From NCBI GenBank assembly GCA_030066735.1, contig JASJBB010000012.1, positions 1 to 50,325 on the forward strand: a stretch of DNA of 50,325 nucleotides, in the 5' to 3' direction. The stretch comes from Woeseiaceae bacterium. Lineage in GTDB: Bacteria > Pseudomonadota > Gammaproteobacteria > Steroidobacterales > Woeseiaceae. The notes beneath the pieces were generated by a model. That model saw only the letters and a program-made list of their open reading frames with translations, had not been told where the DNA came from and did not search any database. A program made the translations under genes and the position numbers. Shown in pieces: positions 9,999-19,270 of the stretch. Each line of letters starts with the position of its first letter. The first letter of the stretch is position 1.

Positions 9999-10520
9999 AT
10001 GGCGACGGTCAGGTACGAAGACAGCGTCTGGCGCACTTTCGGCGAGCTGCCGGCCGTGGGTTCGCGAGCGCCCGACGTATCCCTCGTGAATACGAAGCTG
10101 CAGGACGTGACGCTCGCTAACTTCATGGGCAAGCGCAAGGTGTTCAACATCTTCGTGAGCATTGACCGGCCGATCTGCGCCAAGTCCGTCATCGAGTTCG
10201 ATCGCTATGGCGAGGGCCATGACGACGTGGCGATGCTCGCGGTGTCGTACGACCTGCCGTTCGCGCACCGGCGTTTCCAGGAAGAGCACGACCTGCACAA
10301 CATGATCGGGCTGTCGGCGATCCGGCACGCCGGTTTCGGCGAAAACTACGGCGTGCAGATTATCGAAGGACCGCTCACCGGCATGTTTGCGCGGGCCATC
10401 GTCGTACTCGACGAGAACAATACGGTCGTGCACCGGGAGCACATCGAAGACATTACGAACGAGCCGGACTACGGTGCGGCACTCAGGGCGCTGGGCATCA
10501 GCGTCAATGGAGACCAGTAA
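9999..10520 (+). CDS. tpx: Atypical thiol peroxidase (Tpx-like peroxiredoxin)
   Basis: 173 residues, colinear with E. coli Tpx (168). The peroxiredoxin fold is evident from [11 protein letters not shown], the [11 protein letters not shown] active-site loop, [11 protein letters not shown] and a conserved Arg132 in FARAIVV. Two key positions differ from canonical Tpx. The catalytic Thr three residues before the peroxidatic Cys60 is Arg57, and the resolving Cys (E. coli Cys95) is Gln94. Cys60 is the only cysteine. It may work as a one-cysteine enzyme with an external reductant, have a different substrate, or be impaired. It starts two bases after the gcvPA stop and ends four bases before gcvPB, so it is expressed with the glycine cleavage system. 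Confidence 0.88.
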   Translation: MATVRYEDSVWRTFGELPAVGSRAPDVSLVNTKLQDVTLANFMGKRKVFNIFVSIDRPICAKSVIEFDRYGEGHDDVAMLAVSYDLPFAHRRFQEEHDLHNMIGLSAIRHAGFGENYGVQIIEGPLTGMFARAIVVLDENNTVVHREHIEDITNEPDYGAALRALGISVNGDQ

Positions 10521-10524
10521 CAGT

Positions 10525-11985
10525 ATGAGTACCCTGATATTCGAAAAGTCACGCAAAGGCCGTCGCGCCTATGCCCAGGCGCCGCTGAATCCCTCCGATA
10601 CGTCGATCCCGGAGAGCTTCCTGCGCACGGACGAGCCGCTGCTGCCCGAGGCGTCGGAGCTGCAGGTTGTGCGCCATTACACGCGCCTGTCGCAGAAGAA
10701 CTTCTCGATCGACACCCAGTTCTACCCGCTGGGCTCGTGCACGATGAAGTACAACCCGCGCGCCTGTAACTCGCTGGCCCTCTTGCCGGGCTTCACGGGC
10801 CGCCATCCGCTGGGACCGGTCAGCCACGGCCAGGGTTTCCTCAAGTGCATGTGGGAACTGCAGGAGATGCTCAAGGAAGTGACGGGCATGGTCGGCGTAT
10901 CGCTGACGCCGATGGCGGGCGCGCAGGGCGAGCTGGCCGGCGTCGCGATGATCCGGGCTTACCACGAAGAGCATGGCCATCCGGAACGCGATGAGATCAT
11001 CGTCCCCGACGCCGCGCACGGCACCAACCCGGCAACCGCGACCATGCTCGGCTGCAAGGCCGTCGAAGTGCCGACCGGCCCCGACGGCGACGTCGAGCTC
11101 GAGGCGCTGAAGGGCGTTGTCGGACCGAACACGGCGGGCATCATGCTGACCAACCCCTCGACGCTCGGCGTGTTCGAGCGCGACATCATCGAGGTGGAAC
11201 GGGTCGTCAAGGATGCCGGCGGCCTGCTGTACTACGACGGCGCCAATCTCAATGCCATCTGCGGCATGGTGCGCCCGGGCGACATGGGCTTCGACGTCAT
11301 CCACATGAACCTGCACAAGACCTTCTCGACGCCGCATGGCGGCGGCGGCCCGGGTTCCGGCGCCATTGGCGTGGGCGAGCGTCTCTTGCCCTACATGCCG
11401 ATCCCGGTCGTGACGAAGACCGAGAAGGACGGCAGTGAGTGGTACGACTGGGTGGCCGAGGACGACATGCCGCACTCGATCGGCCGCCTCTCGGGTTTCA
11501 TGGGCAATGCAGGCGTGCTGCTGCGCGCGTATGTCTACATGCGCATGGTAGGCCGCGACGGCATGCGGCGCCTGGCCGAGTACGCGACGCTGAACGCGAA
11601 CTACCTGCAGGCGCGGCTGCGTGACGCGGGCTTCGAGCTCGCGTTCCCGAACCGCCGGGCCAGTCACGAGTTCATCGTGACGCTCAAGCACGAAGCCAAG
11701 GAGCTCAACCTGACCGCGATGGACGTCGCCAAGGCCCTGCTGGACCGCAATTACCACGCGCCGACGACCTATTTCCCGTTGCTGGTCCCGGAATGCCTGC
11801 TGATCGAGCCGACCGAGACCGAGAGCAAGGAGACGCTCGACAATTTCGTCGATGCGATGGTCGCGATTGCCACCGAGGCGCGCGAGGGCCAGAGCTTCAA
11901 GGAAGCGCCGTACAAGACGCCGGTACGTCGCCTCGACGACGTCAAGGCGGCACGCGAACTCGACGTCAGGTACCAGCCTTCGTAG
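10525..11985 (+). CDS. gcvPB: Glycine dehydrogenase (decarboxylating) subunit 2
   Basis: 486 residues, the C-terminal half of the P protein carrying the PLP site. The Schiff-base lysine is Lys265 in [18 protein letters not shown]. Other signatures are [14 protein letters not shown] near the N-terminus and [16 protein letters not shown]. The open frame extends upstream through tpx, but the ATG at 10525 matches the family's start and leaves a four-base gap after tpx. The stop TAG (11983-11985) is part of a short palindromic repeat. Together with gcvT, gcvH and gcvPA this gives all specific subunits; the L protein (lipoamide dehydrogenase) is not in the window. Confidence 0.96.
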   Translation: MSTLIFEKSRKGRRAYAQAPLNPSDTSIPESFLRTDEPLLPEASELQVVRHYTRLSQKNFSIDTQFYPLGSCTMKYNPRACNSLALLPGFTGRHPLGPVSHGQGFLKCMWELQEMLKEVTGMVGVSLTPMAGAQGELAGVAMIRAYHEEHGHPERDEIIVPDAAHGTNPATATMLGCKAVEVPTGPDGDVELEALKGVVGPNTAGIMLTNPSTLGVFERDIIEVERVVKDAGGLLYYDGANLNAICGMVRPGDMGFDVIHMNLHKTFSTPHGGGGPGSGAIGVGERLLPYMPIPVVTKTEKDGSEWYDWVAEDDMPHSIGRLSGFMGNAGVLLRAYVYMRMVGRDGMRRLAEYATLNANYLQARLRDAGFELAFPNRRASHEFIVTLKHEAKELNLTAMDVAKALLDRNYHAPTTYFPLLVPECLLIEPTETESKETLDNFVDAMVAIATEAREGQSFKEAPYKTPVRRLDDVKAARELDVRYQPS

Positions 11986-12025
11986 GAGCCCGCCTCCCCT
12001 CAAGGGGGACCTGGCCAGCGGGCGA
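11983..12025. repeat. Short palindromic repeat, copy 2, with a 20-base insert
   Basis: GGAGCCCGCC and CCAGCGGGCGA, the same half-elements as the copy at 47523, here separated by 20 extra bases (11996-12015) that contain their own hairpin CCCC-TCAA-GGGG. The stop codon of gcvPB lies in the element's TAGGAGC head. Confidence 0.5.
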
Positions 12026-12125
12026 CGCAGTCCACACAGCAATCTGTGGATTGCTTCGCTTCGCTCGCCATGACGAGTGTGTTCAAATAGGGAACCGTTG
12101 CGCCCCTGGCGGGTCCAGTAACCCT
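12026..12125. other. Intergenic region after gcvPB
   Basis: About 100 bases without a gene. It holds a small inverted repeat CACAG-CAAT-CTGTG (about 12034-12047) and then GATTGCTTCGCTTCGCTCGC, a pyrimidine-rich string like short dispersed sequences common in bacterial genomes. No clear intrinsic terminator with a T tract is seen, and no convincing promoter for the downstream protease. Confidence 0.4.
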
Positions 12126-14924
12126 ATGACAAAGATCAGAATATTTGCCGCGCTGGCCGTGGCCCTGGCGGCGGTGCCGGCGTACGCCGCCGAAGACTCG
12201 GCCTGGGCAGCAACGCTCGAACGCATTTCATCCGGCGTCGTGTCGATTCGCGTGGACAGCACGCGCGCGTTCGACACCGAGTGGAATTCGTCGAGCCAGG
12301 CGACGGGCTTCGTGGTCGACGCCGAGCGCGGCCTCATCCTCACCAACCGTCACGTCGTCACGCCGGGTCCCGTCGTGGCCGAGGCCGTGTTTCGCAATAA
12401 CGAGGAAGTCCGCCTGACACCCGTCTACCGGGATCCGGTGCACGATTTCGGTTTTTTCCGCTATGACCCGTCGGAGCTGCATTACATCGAGCCCGCCGTG
12501 CTGCCGCTGGTGCCCGACGGCGCCGGCATCGGCCGCGAGATCCGTGTCATCGGCAACGATGCGGGTGAGCAGCTGTCGATCCTGGCCGGCACGATCGCGC
12601 GTCTCGACCGCAAGGCCCCGGAATACGGGCGCGGCAAGTACAACGACTTCAACACGTTTTACCTGCAGGCGGCCTCGGGCACGTCGGGCGGCTCGTCCGG
12701 TTCGCCGGTCGTCAACATCGAGGGCGAGGTGGTGGCGCTCAATGCCGGCGCCAATAATTCGGCGGCCAGCAGCTTTTTCCTGCCGCTGGATCGTGTCCAC
12801 CGTGCGCTGCAGCTGATCCAGGAAGGCGAGGTCGTCAGCCGCGGCACGCTGCAGACGACGTTCGAACTCAAGCCTTACGACGAACTCAAGCGCCTCGGGC
12901 TAACCGAGGCGTCCGAGCATGAGGCGCGGACGGCCGATCCTGAACACACGGGCATGCTGGTTGTTGACCGGGTCATTCCCGACTCGCCGGCGGCCGGCAA
13001 GCTGGCATCCGGCGATATCCTGATTCGGGTTGGCGGCGAGCTGGTGACCGAGTTCGTGCCGCTTGCGGCAATGCTCGACGATCACGTCGGCGAGACGGTC
13101 GCGATCGAGCTGGAACGCGGCGGCCGGACCATTGTCGAGCGGGTGGAGGTCACCGACCTGCACGCCATTACGCCGAGCGAATTCCTCGAGTTCGGCGACG
13201 CCATTGTCAATAACCTGTCGTATCAGCAGGCGCGTCATTACAACCGGGCGCCGACCGGCGTTTACGTCGCCAACCCGGGCTACATCCTGTCCAAGGCTGC
13301 GATCCCGCGCGGCGCCGTCATCATCGAGTTCGGCGGCGATCCGATCAGCAACATCGACGACTTCGAGGCCGCGCTCGCGACCCTGGCGGATGGCGAGCGC
13401 GAACAGCTGCGCTACGTGACGATGGACAATCCGCAGAACACGATCGTGCGCTCGCTCGAGATGGATCGGGTCTGGTTCCCGGCACGGCGCTGCTCGCGCG
13501 ACGATGCAACCGGCGTCTGGCCCTGCCGCGACCTGGCCGCGGGCCCCGAGCCTGCGCCGGCCCGGGTCGGCCACACCGAGCTCAAGAAGTACGACGACCC
13601 GCGCGTCAAGGCGATTGCGCCGTCGCTGGTCGTCGTCACGTTCGACCTGCCGTACACGCTGTCGGGTGTCGCGGAGCGTCACTACTATGGCACCGGTCTC
13701 ATCGTCGACAAGGAGCGCGGGCTGGTCGTCGTGGACCGCAACACCGTGCCCATCGCCATCGGCGATGTAACGGTCACGTTTGCCGGTTCGCTCGAGGTCA
13801 AGGCCAAGATCGAGCAGCTGCACCCGCTACACAACCTGGCGGTCATTTCCTACGACCCGTCGCTGATCAATGACACGGCTGTCGAGGCAGCCAGGTTCAA
13901 TCCGGAGCCGCTGGCGCCGGGCGACGACGTCTGGGTGGTCGGCATTCGCGGCGACCACCAGCTCGTGCACCAGCGCAGCACGGTGTCCCAGGTGGGCCCG
14001 CTGACTCTGCCGCTGTCGCGTACGCTGCGCTTTCGCGATTCGAACCTCGAGGCGATCAGCCTGGTGAACGCGCCGACCGAGTACGACGGCGTGCTGGTCG
14101 ACAAGCGTGGCCGCGTCATGGCCATGTGGTCGAGCTTTGCGGTGCAGTCGGGCGGCGAGAGCTCGCAGGTGAATCGTGGTGTCGGCGCGGACCTCGTCAT
14201 GGAGTTCGTGGACATCGTTCGCGAGGGCCGGCCGTTCTTTTCGCTGGAGGCCGAGTTCGTCTATTCGCCGCTGTTCGCCGCGCGCAACATGGGTGTTGAC
14301 GAAGACTGGCTGGAGCGGCTCGAGGCCGACAACCCGGTCAATCGCCGCGCGCTGAGCATTACCCGGCTCGTGGCCGGCACCGACGCCGCCGGCAAGCTGC
14401 GCAACGGCGACATGGTGCTCGCGGTCGACGGCCGGGTCGTCACCAGCTTCCGTGGTCTCGAGGAAGCCGTGCAGAAACCGGCCGTTACGGTCACTGTCTG
14501 GCGTAACGGCGAGGCCATTGACGTCGACATCGAAACGGCCGAGCTGGACGGCAGAGGCATCGACAGGGCCGTCTCATGGGCGGGTGCGCTGATCCAGGAT
14601 CCGCACCGGCCGATGGCCGCGCAGCGCGGTATCGAGCCCCACGGTGTGTACGTTGCCTTCTTCAGTTACGGGTCGCCCGCGACGCGCTACGGGCTCTGGG
14701 CAGGTAGGCGCGTCGTCGAGGTCGACGATACGCCAACGCCCGATCTCGACGCATTCGTCGAGGTCGTGTCGCAGAAGCAGGACCGCGAATCCGTGCGACT
14801 GAAGACCGTGACATGGAACGAAGTGGTGGAAGTCATAACGCTCAAACTCGATAACCAGTACTGGCCGGCCTACGAGATCCGGCGGACCGACGATGGCTGG
14901 CGGCGCACGAATATTGGCTCCTAG
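12126..14924 (+). CDS. Tandem HtrA-like serine protease with PDZ domains (Nma111/Deg7-like)
   Basis: 932-residue exported protein. A signal peptide ends near residue 20 (PAYAAED). The first trypsin-like domain has a complete triad: His76 (LTNRHVV), Asp107 (VHDFGFF) and Ser191 (GGSSGSPVV). PDZ-like regions follow at about residues 265-350 and 360-450. A second protease-like domain (about 490-720) has lost the catalytic residues (VVDRNTVP in place of the His loop, PTEYDGVLV in place of the Ser loop), and two further PDZ-like segments end the protein. This layout and phrases such as ATGVW and RDSNLEAISL resemble eukaryotic Nma111/Deg7 rather than ordinary DegP. The ATG at 12126 is chosen for its signal peptide; the frame is open upstream into gcvPB. 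Substrate unknown. Confidence 0.85.
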   Translation: MTKIRIFAALAVALAAVPAYAAEDSAWAATLERISSGVVSIRVDSTRAFDTEWNSSSQATGFVVDAERGLILTNRHVVTPGPVVAEAVFRNNEEVRLTPVYRDPVHDFGFFRYDPSELHYIEPAVLPLVPDGAGIGREIRVIGNDAGEQLSILAGTIARLDRKAPEYGRGKYNDFNTFYLQAASGTSGGSSGSPVVNIEGEVVALNAGANNSAASSFFLPLDRVHRALQLIQEGEVVSRGTLQTTFELKPYDELKRLGLTEASEHEARTADPEHTGMLVVDRVIPDSPAAGKLASGDILIRVGGELVTEFVPLAAMLDDHVGETVAIELERGGRTIVERVEVTDLHAITPSEFLEFGDAIVNNLSYQQARHYNRAPTGVYVANPGYILSKAAIPRGAVIIEFGGDPISNIDDFEAALATLADGEREQLRYVTMDNPQNTIVRSLEMDRVWFPARRCSRDDATGVWPCRDLAAGPEPAPARVGHTELKKYDDPRVKAIAPSLVVVTFDLPYTLSGVAERHYYGTGLIVDKERGLVVVDRNTVPIAIGDVTVTFAGSLEVKAKIEQLHPLHNLAVISYDPSLINDTAVEAARFNPEPLAPGDDVWVVGIRGDHQLVHQRSTVSQVGPLTLPLSRTLRFRDSNLEAISLVNAPTEYDGVLVDKRGRVMAMWSSFAVQSGGESSQVNRGVGADLVMEFVDIVREGRPFFSLEAEFVYSPLFAARNMGVDEDWLERLEADNPVNRRALSITRLVAGTDAAGKLRNGDMVLAVDGRVVTSFRGLEEAVQKPAVTVTVWRNGEAIDVDIETAELDGRGIDRAVSWAGALIQDPHRPMAAQRGIEPHGVYVAFFSYGSPATRYGLWAGRRVVEVDDTPTPDLDAFVEVVSQKQDRESVRLKTVTWNEVVEVITLKLDNQYWPAYEIRRTDDGWRRTNIGS

Positions 14925-15858
14925 AGTAGCTAGCGTAGCGGCCCTGGGTCTTCTGGCGCTGCTCGCCGGCGGCGTCACCCCTGCGGACGAACTCTACAAG
15001 TACCGCGGTCCCGACGGCGAGTGGATTTATGCCGACCGGCCACCCGACCACGAGACCCTCGTCGAGGTCCGCGACCTGGAAGGCGACAATGCCGAGGTCG
15101 GCATCAAGGTCACCTACGAGTTTCGTGGCCGCACTGTAGAGCTCATCGCCACAAACCCGTCCTATGTTCCGATCGAACTCACGATCGAATTCCGCACGAT
15201 CCGGGGCATCCAGTTTCCGCACCCCGACGACGACCTGCGCTGGGTCGTGGAGCCGCGCAGCGACACGGTGCTGATGGCGCTCGACCTGCTCGAGAATGCA
15301 ACGACGCCGTTCCTCGAGTTCGAGTACCGCTACCTGGCCGGGGACCCCGACGCTGTTCACCAGCCGCAGCGGCCCTACCGGCCCCCGTTTGCAGCGGCCA
15401 CCAATCATCCGATCACCCAGGCGTTTCCGCAGGTGGCGACCCACACGACCCGCGACAGCCAGTTTGCGGTCGACATCGCCATGCCCATCGGCACCGATAT
15501 CATGGCGGCCCGCGACGGTGTGGTTTTCGATGTCGCGGCGAGCAACTTCAGCGGCGGCCTCGACCCTGCGCGCGATGGGCCGAACGCCAACGTCGTGCGC
15601 ATCCTGCACGATGACGGCACCTACGCGATCTACGCGCACCTCAATACGAACTCGATTCGCGTGCGTCCCGGCGATCGCGTGCGGCGCGGTCAGTACATTG
15701 CCGACTCCGGGAATACCGGTTTCTCGACCGGGCCGCACCTGCATTTCGCGGTCGTCCGCAACGCGGGCATGACCATCGAGTCGTTGCCTGTGGTCTTCGA
15801 AGGCAACAACGCCGAGTTAATCGTACCCGCTACCGGTGCGGAGCTGACCGCGTATTGA
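14893..15858 (+). CDS. M23-family (LytM-like) envelope protein with DUF4124 N-terminus
   Basis: 321 residues. A signal peptide (about residues 1-31) leads into a DUF4124-like segment (ELYKYRGPDGEWIYADRPP), a middle beta-rich region and a C-terminal LytM/M23 domain (about residues 172-300). In that domain the HxH motif PHLHFAV (His282, His284) and YAHL (His249) are present, as is Asp194. The first zinc ligand, expected four residues before Asp194, is Gln190. It may therefore be a non-catalytic LytM protein, like amidase activators, or use a shifted ligand such as His184. Its start overlaps the protease gene by 32 bases, suggesting cotranscription. Confidence 0.82.
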   Translation: MAGGARILAPRVASVAALGLLALLAGGVTPADELYKYRGPDGEWIYADRPPDHETLVEVRDLEGDNAEVGIKVTYEFRGRTVELIATNPSYVPIELTIEFRTIRGIQFPHPDDDLRWVVEPRSDTVLMALDLLENATTPFLEFEYRYLAGDPDAVHQPQRPYRPPFAAATNHPITQAFPQVATHTTRDSQFAVDIAMPIGTDIMAARDGVVFDVAASNFSGGLDPARDGPNANVVRILHDDGTYAIYAHLNTNSIRVRPGDRVRRGQYIADSGNTGFSTGPHLHFAVVRNAGMTIESLPVVFEGNNAELIVPATGAELTAY

Positions 15859-17235
15859 TTACTCGCTGATTCCCAGCACCAGCGCCACGAGCAGGATCGG
15901 CGGAATCAGGAACCGGATCAGGAACAGCCACACGCGGTAGACCCACCCGTCACTGAGGCCCATCTCCTCGAGCTTGAGCTTCTTCGGCACTAGCCAGCCG
16001 AAGAAAATGCTCATCAGCATGGCGCCGACCAGCAACAGGATGTTGGCGGCAAGGAAGTCGAGCGCATCGAAGATCGTCTTGCCTTCGAATGCCGGGATGA
16101 AGTCGAGCGGGTAGTAGTCGGCCCATTCGCCCAGCGACATGATCGACAGGATACCGACCAGCCACGCCGCGCCCACGGTGTAGAGGATGCCCTTCTGGCG
16201 GTCGATGCCCCAGTGCTCGTCGACCCACGAGACGACGGCCTCGCCGCAGCCGATACACGATGACATGGCGGCGGCGATCAGCAGCAGGAAGAAGATTGCG
16301 CCGAAAAACTGCCCGCCCGGCATCTGGCCGAACGCCAGCGGCAGCGTCTGGAATATCAGGCCGGAGCCGCTCGACGGTTCGAGCCCGAATGCGAACACCA
16401 GTGGAAAAATGGCGAAGCCCGCCAGCAGGGCGACGCCCGTGTCCGCGAGCACGATTGTCGTGGCCGATCCCGGAATCGAGATGTCCTTGGGCAAGTAGGC
16501 CCCGAACGTGATCAGGGCGCCCATGGCGATGCCGATGGAGAAGAACGCCTGGCCGATCGCGACCATCAGGGTGTGGAACGTCAGCTTGGAGAAATCCGGT
16601 TGCAGCAGGAACGTGGCGGCGGCGCCAATGTCGCCGGCCATCGCGCCGTACCCGACCATCACGATCAGGGCCACGAACAGCATCGGGATCATGATTTTCA
16701 CGGCTTTCTCGATGCCGCCCTGCACGCCGCGGCGCACAACCAGGAAGATCAACAGGTTGACGACCGTGTGCCAGAACAGCAGGCGGCCCGGGTTGAGCAT
16801 GAGCAGGCCGAACGAGTTTGCGGACTGGGTGGCCGTGATGCCCTCGAACGATCCGCGGACGGCACGGATGAAGTAGTCGAAAGTCCAGCCCGAGAGCACC
16901 GTGTAGTACGACAACACGATGAAGACGCAGATGATCGCCAGCGTGCCGACATGCCCCCAGGCCTTGCTGCCGCCGTACGATTCCGCGACGGCCTGCAAGC
17001 TGCCGGTCGGACTGCCGCGGCCGTACCGCCCGATCGCGAGCTCCGACATGAGCAGCGGCACGCCGATCGCGAACGCGCACGCCAGGTAGATGAACAGGAA
17101 CGCGCTGCCGCCGTATTCGCCCGTAACGTACGGGAAGCGCCAGATGTTGCCGAGCCCTACGCTGAAACCGATTGCTGCGAACAGGAACCCGGTTCGCGAC
17201 GACCATTGTTCGGTCTGTCCGCCTGCTACTGCCAT
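15859..17235 (-). CDS. Sodium-dependent transporter, NSS (SNF) family
   Basis: 458-residue inner-membrane symporter of the neurotransmitter:sodium symporter family, with about 11-12 hydrophobic segments. The first helix carries the family signature AIGFSVGLGNIWRFPYVTGEYGG, which forms part of the sodium and substrate sites. Bacterial members carry amino acids; the substrate cannot be assigned here. The start at 17235 is chosen because the family begins with a short polar stretch (SSRTGF) before helix 1, and the longer open frame upstream overlaps the YyaL-like gene. It lies two bases downstream of that gene and abuts the convergent M23 gene with no gap. Confidence 0.9.
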   Translation of the reverse strand: MAVAGGQTEQWSSRTGFLFAAIGFSVGLGNIWRFPYVTGEYGGSAFLFIYLACAFAIGVPLLMSELAIGRYGRGSPTGSLQAVAESYGGSKAWGHVGTLAIICVFIVLSYYTVLSGWTFDYFIRAVRGSFEGITATQSANSFGLLMLNPGRLLFWHTVVNLLIFLVVRRGVQGGIEKAVKIMIPMLFVALIVMVGYGAMAGDIGAAATFLLQPDFSKLTFHTLMVAIGQAFFSIGIAMGALITFGAYLPKDISIPGSATTIVLADTGVALLAGFAIFPLVFAFGLEPSSGSGLIFQTLPLAFGQMPGGQFFGAIFFLLLIAAAMSSCIGCGEAVVSWVDEHWGIDRQKGILYTVGAAWLVGILSIMSLGEWADYYPLDFIPAFEGKTIFDALDFLAANILLLVGAMLMSIFFGWLVPKKLKLEEMGLSDGWVYRVWLFLIRFLIPPILLVALVLGISE

Positions 17236-17237
17236 GT

Positions 17238-19250
17238 CTATCCCCCCAGTTTTTCGAGCGTGTTCACGGGCAACTCGCAATGCGTGCCGGCACAGCGGTA
17301 GGCCACGGCCTCGCCGTCGACCGGTTTGCGCTCGGCCAGCAGCCCCGGCAGCCCCCGTTCGTCGCGGCCGATCGCGAACAGCAGCCGCGCCGGTGAGTAA
17401 ACGCGGGCCAGCTGTTGCCGCCACTCGCTTATCTCGCCGGCATCGCCCCGGATGACGATGATCTCCGGTGGCTCCAGGTATTCCTCGAGCGCCGTAATCA
17501 GCGTGACATGCCCGTGCGGATACTCGTCCATGGCTTTCCAGGCGCTGCGCAGCGCTCGCTCGGCCGCATCGATGTAGCGGTGCTCGCCGACGAGGTGGCC
17601 GAGCCGTTGCAATGCGAACGCGGCAACGCCGTTGCCGGATGGCACGGCTTCGTCGGCCAGCGGCTTGGGCCGGTGCATCAGCGTCTCGTGGTCGTCGGCC
17701 GTGAAGTAGAAGCCGCCGGCGTCCGTATCCTCGAAGTGCTCGAGCAGCGCGTCGGCAACCTCGATGGCGAATTCGAGCTGCGCCGTATCCCAGCGCGACT
17801 GCAGCAGCTCCAGCAACGCGTCGAGCAGGAATGCGTAGTCGTCGAGATAGGCGGCGAAGCGCGCCTGGCCATCCTTGCAGGTCGCCAGCAACCGGCCGTC
17901 GGCAAACAGTTTCTCGCGCACAAAGGCGGCGGCCGTGACCGCCGCATCGAGGTAATCGTCACGCCCGAGCACGCGGCCGGCGATCGCCATGCCGCGGATT
18001 GCGAGCGCGTTCCACGAGGTCAGCTGCTTGTCGTCGAGGCCGGGCGGAACGCGTTTGGCGCGCTCGGCCAGCAGCGTCGCCAGCGCCGCATCGATCTTGC
18101 CGTCCGGATCGTCGACGTCCTCGCGCACGGTCAGGTGCCACTTGCCCTCGAAGTTCGCTTCCTTGTCCAGTCCGAAGCGCCGGGCGAGCAGGGCAAACGC
18201 CTCGTCGTCGAGCAGCGCGGCCACTTCCTCCGGGGTCCAGACGTAGAATTTGCCTTCCTCGCCCTCGGAGTCCGCGTCATACGCGGAATAGAAGCCGCCT
18301 TCCGGCGACACCATGTCGGCCAGCATCCAGTCTGCTGTGCGGCGGGCCGTTTCGCCAAACAGCGCCTCGCCCGTGGCGAGATGCGCGAGGGCATAGGCAG
18401 AGAGCAGGGCGCCGTTGTCGTAGAGCATTTTCTCGAAATGCGGGATCTGCCAGAAGCGGTCCACCGAGTAGCGGCAGAAGCCCCCGCCGACATGGTCGAA
18501 GATGCCGCCGTCGGCCATGCGCGTCAGCGTCAGCGACGCCATGAACAACGCGTCCACGTCGGGTTCCTCGTCATCGGACGTCCGGCGCCAAGCACGGAGG
18601 AGCCACTCCAGTGTCGCTGGATGAGGAAATTTCGGCGCGCCGCCGTGACCGCCGAAGTCGTAGTCGAAGCTGTCGGTGAGCAGCTTGCGCAGTTTGCCGA
18701 CTGGTTCCGCGTTCATCACGAGGTCGCCGGTTGCGCCCTCGGGGATCAGCTTGTCGAACACGTCGACGAGGCGCTCGCCCTGGGCGGCAATGTCGTCGGG
18801 ATGCTCCGCGTAGTAGCACGATACCTTGCGCAGCAGGTCGCCGAACGAGGGCATGCCGTAGCGCGCCTCATTCGGGAAATAGGTGCCGCCGAAGAACGGC
18901 CGCTGGTCCCCGGCGCTCAGGAACATGGTCAGCGGCCAGCCGCCGCCACGCTGGGTGAGCAGCTGGTGCGCCGTCTGGTAGATCTTGTCGACATCGGGGC
19001 GTTCCTCGCGGTCGACCTTGACGTTCACGAACAGCTCGTTCATGAGTTCCGCCGTGGCGTCATCCTCGAAGGACTCATGGGCCATCACGTGGCACCAGTG
19101 GCAGGCCGAGTAGCCGATCGACAGCAAGACGGGCTTGCCGGTCTCGCGGGCGAGCGCGAACGCCTCGTCACCCCAGGGGTACCAGTCCACGGGGTTGTCC
19201 GCGTGCTGCAGGAGGTAGGGGCTGGTTTCGGAGGCGAGCCGGTTCGACAT
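17238..19250 (-). CDS. Thioredoxin-domain protein, YyaL/SPATA20 family (DUF255)
   Basis: 670 residues. The N-terminal thioredoxin-like domain starts with [25 protein letters not shown] and has a CxxC motif, Cys50 and Cys53, in SACHWCHVM. The remaining about 500 residues resemble the (alpha/alpha)6 barrel of N-acylglucosamine epimerase-like proteins. The family is conserved from bacteria to man (SPATA20), but its activity is not settled. No signal peptide is visible, so cytoplasmic. It is divergent from lgt (20-base gap) and is followed two bases later by the NSS transporter. Confidence 0.92.
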   Translation of the reverse strand: MSNRLASETSPYLLQHADNPVDWYPWGDEAFALARETGKPVLLSIGYSACHWCHVMAHESFEDDATAELMNELFVNVKVDREERPDVDKIYQTAHQLLTQRGGGWPLTMFLSAGDQRPFFGGTYFPNEARYGMPSFGDLLRKVSCYYAEHPDDIAAQGERLVDVFDKLIPEGATGDLVMNAEPVGKLRKLLTDSFDYDFGGHGGAPKFPHPATLEWLLRAWRRTSDDEEPDVDALFMASLTLTRMADGGIFDHVGGGFCRYSVDRFWQIPHFEKMLYDNGALLSAYALAHLATGEALFGETARRTADWMLADMVSPEGGFYSAYDADSEGEEGKFYVWTPEEVAALLDDEAFALLARRFGLDKEANFEGKWHLTVREDVDDPDGKIDAALATLLAERAKRVPPGLDDKQLTSWNALAIRGMAIAGRVLGRDDYLDAAVTAAAFVREKLFADGRLLATCKDGQARFAAYLDDYAFLLDALLELLQSRWDTAQLEFAIEVADALLEHFEDTDAGGFYFTADDHETLMHRPKPLADEAVPSGNGVAAFALQRLGHLVGEHRYIDAAERALRSAWKAMDEYPHGHVTLITALEEYLEPPEIIVIRGDAGEISEWRQQLARVYSPARLLFAIGRDERGLPGLLAERKPVDGEAVAYRCAGTHCELPVNTLEKLGG

Positions 19251-19270
19251 GGTTTGCTATCATACCCGCC

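Noticed and set aside
10549..12042. 497-codon minus-strand frame opposite gcvPB
   Set aside because: Mirror of gcvPB codon bias; the sense gene has all family motifs.
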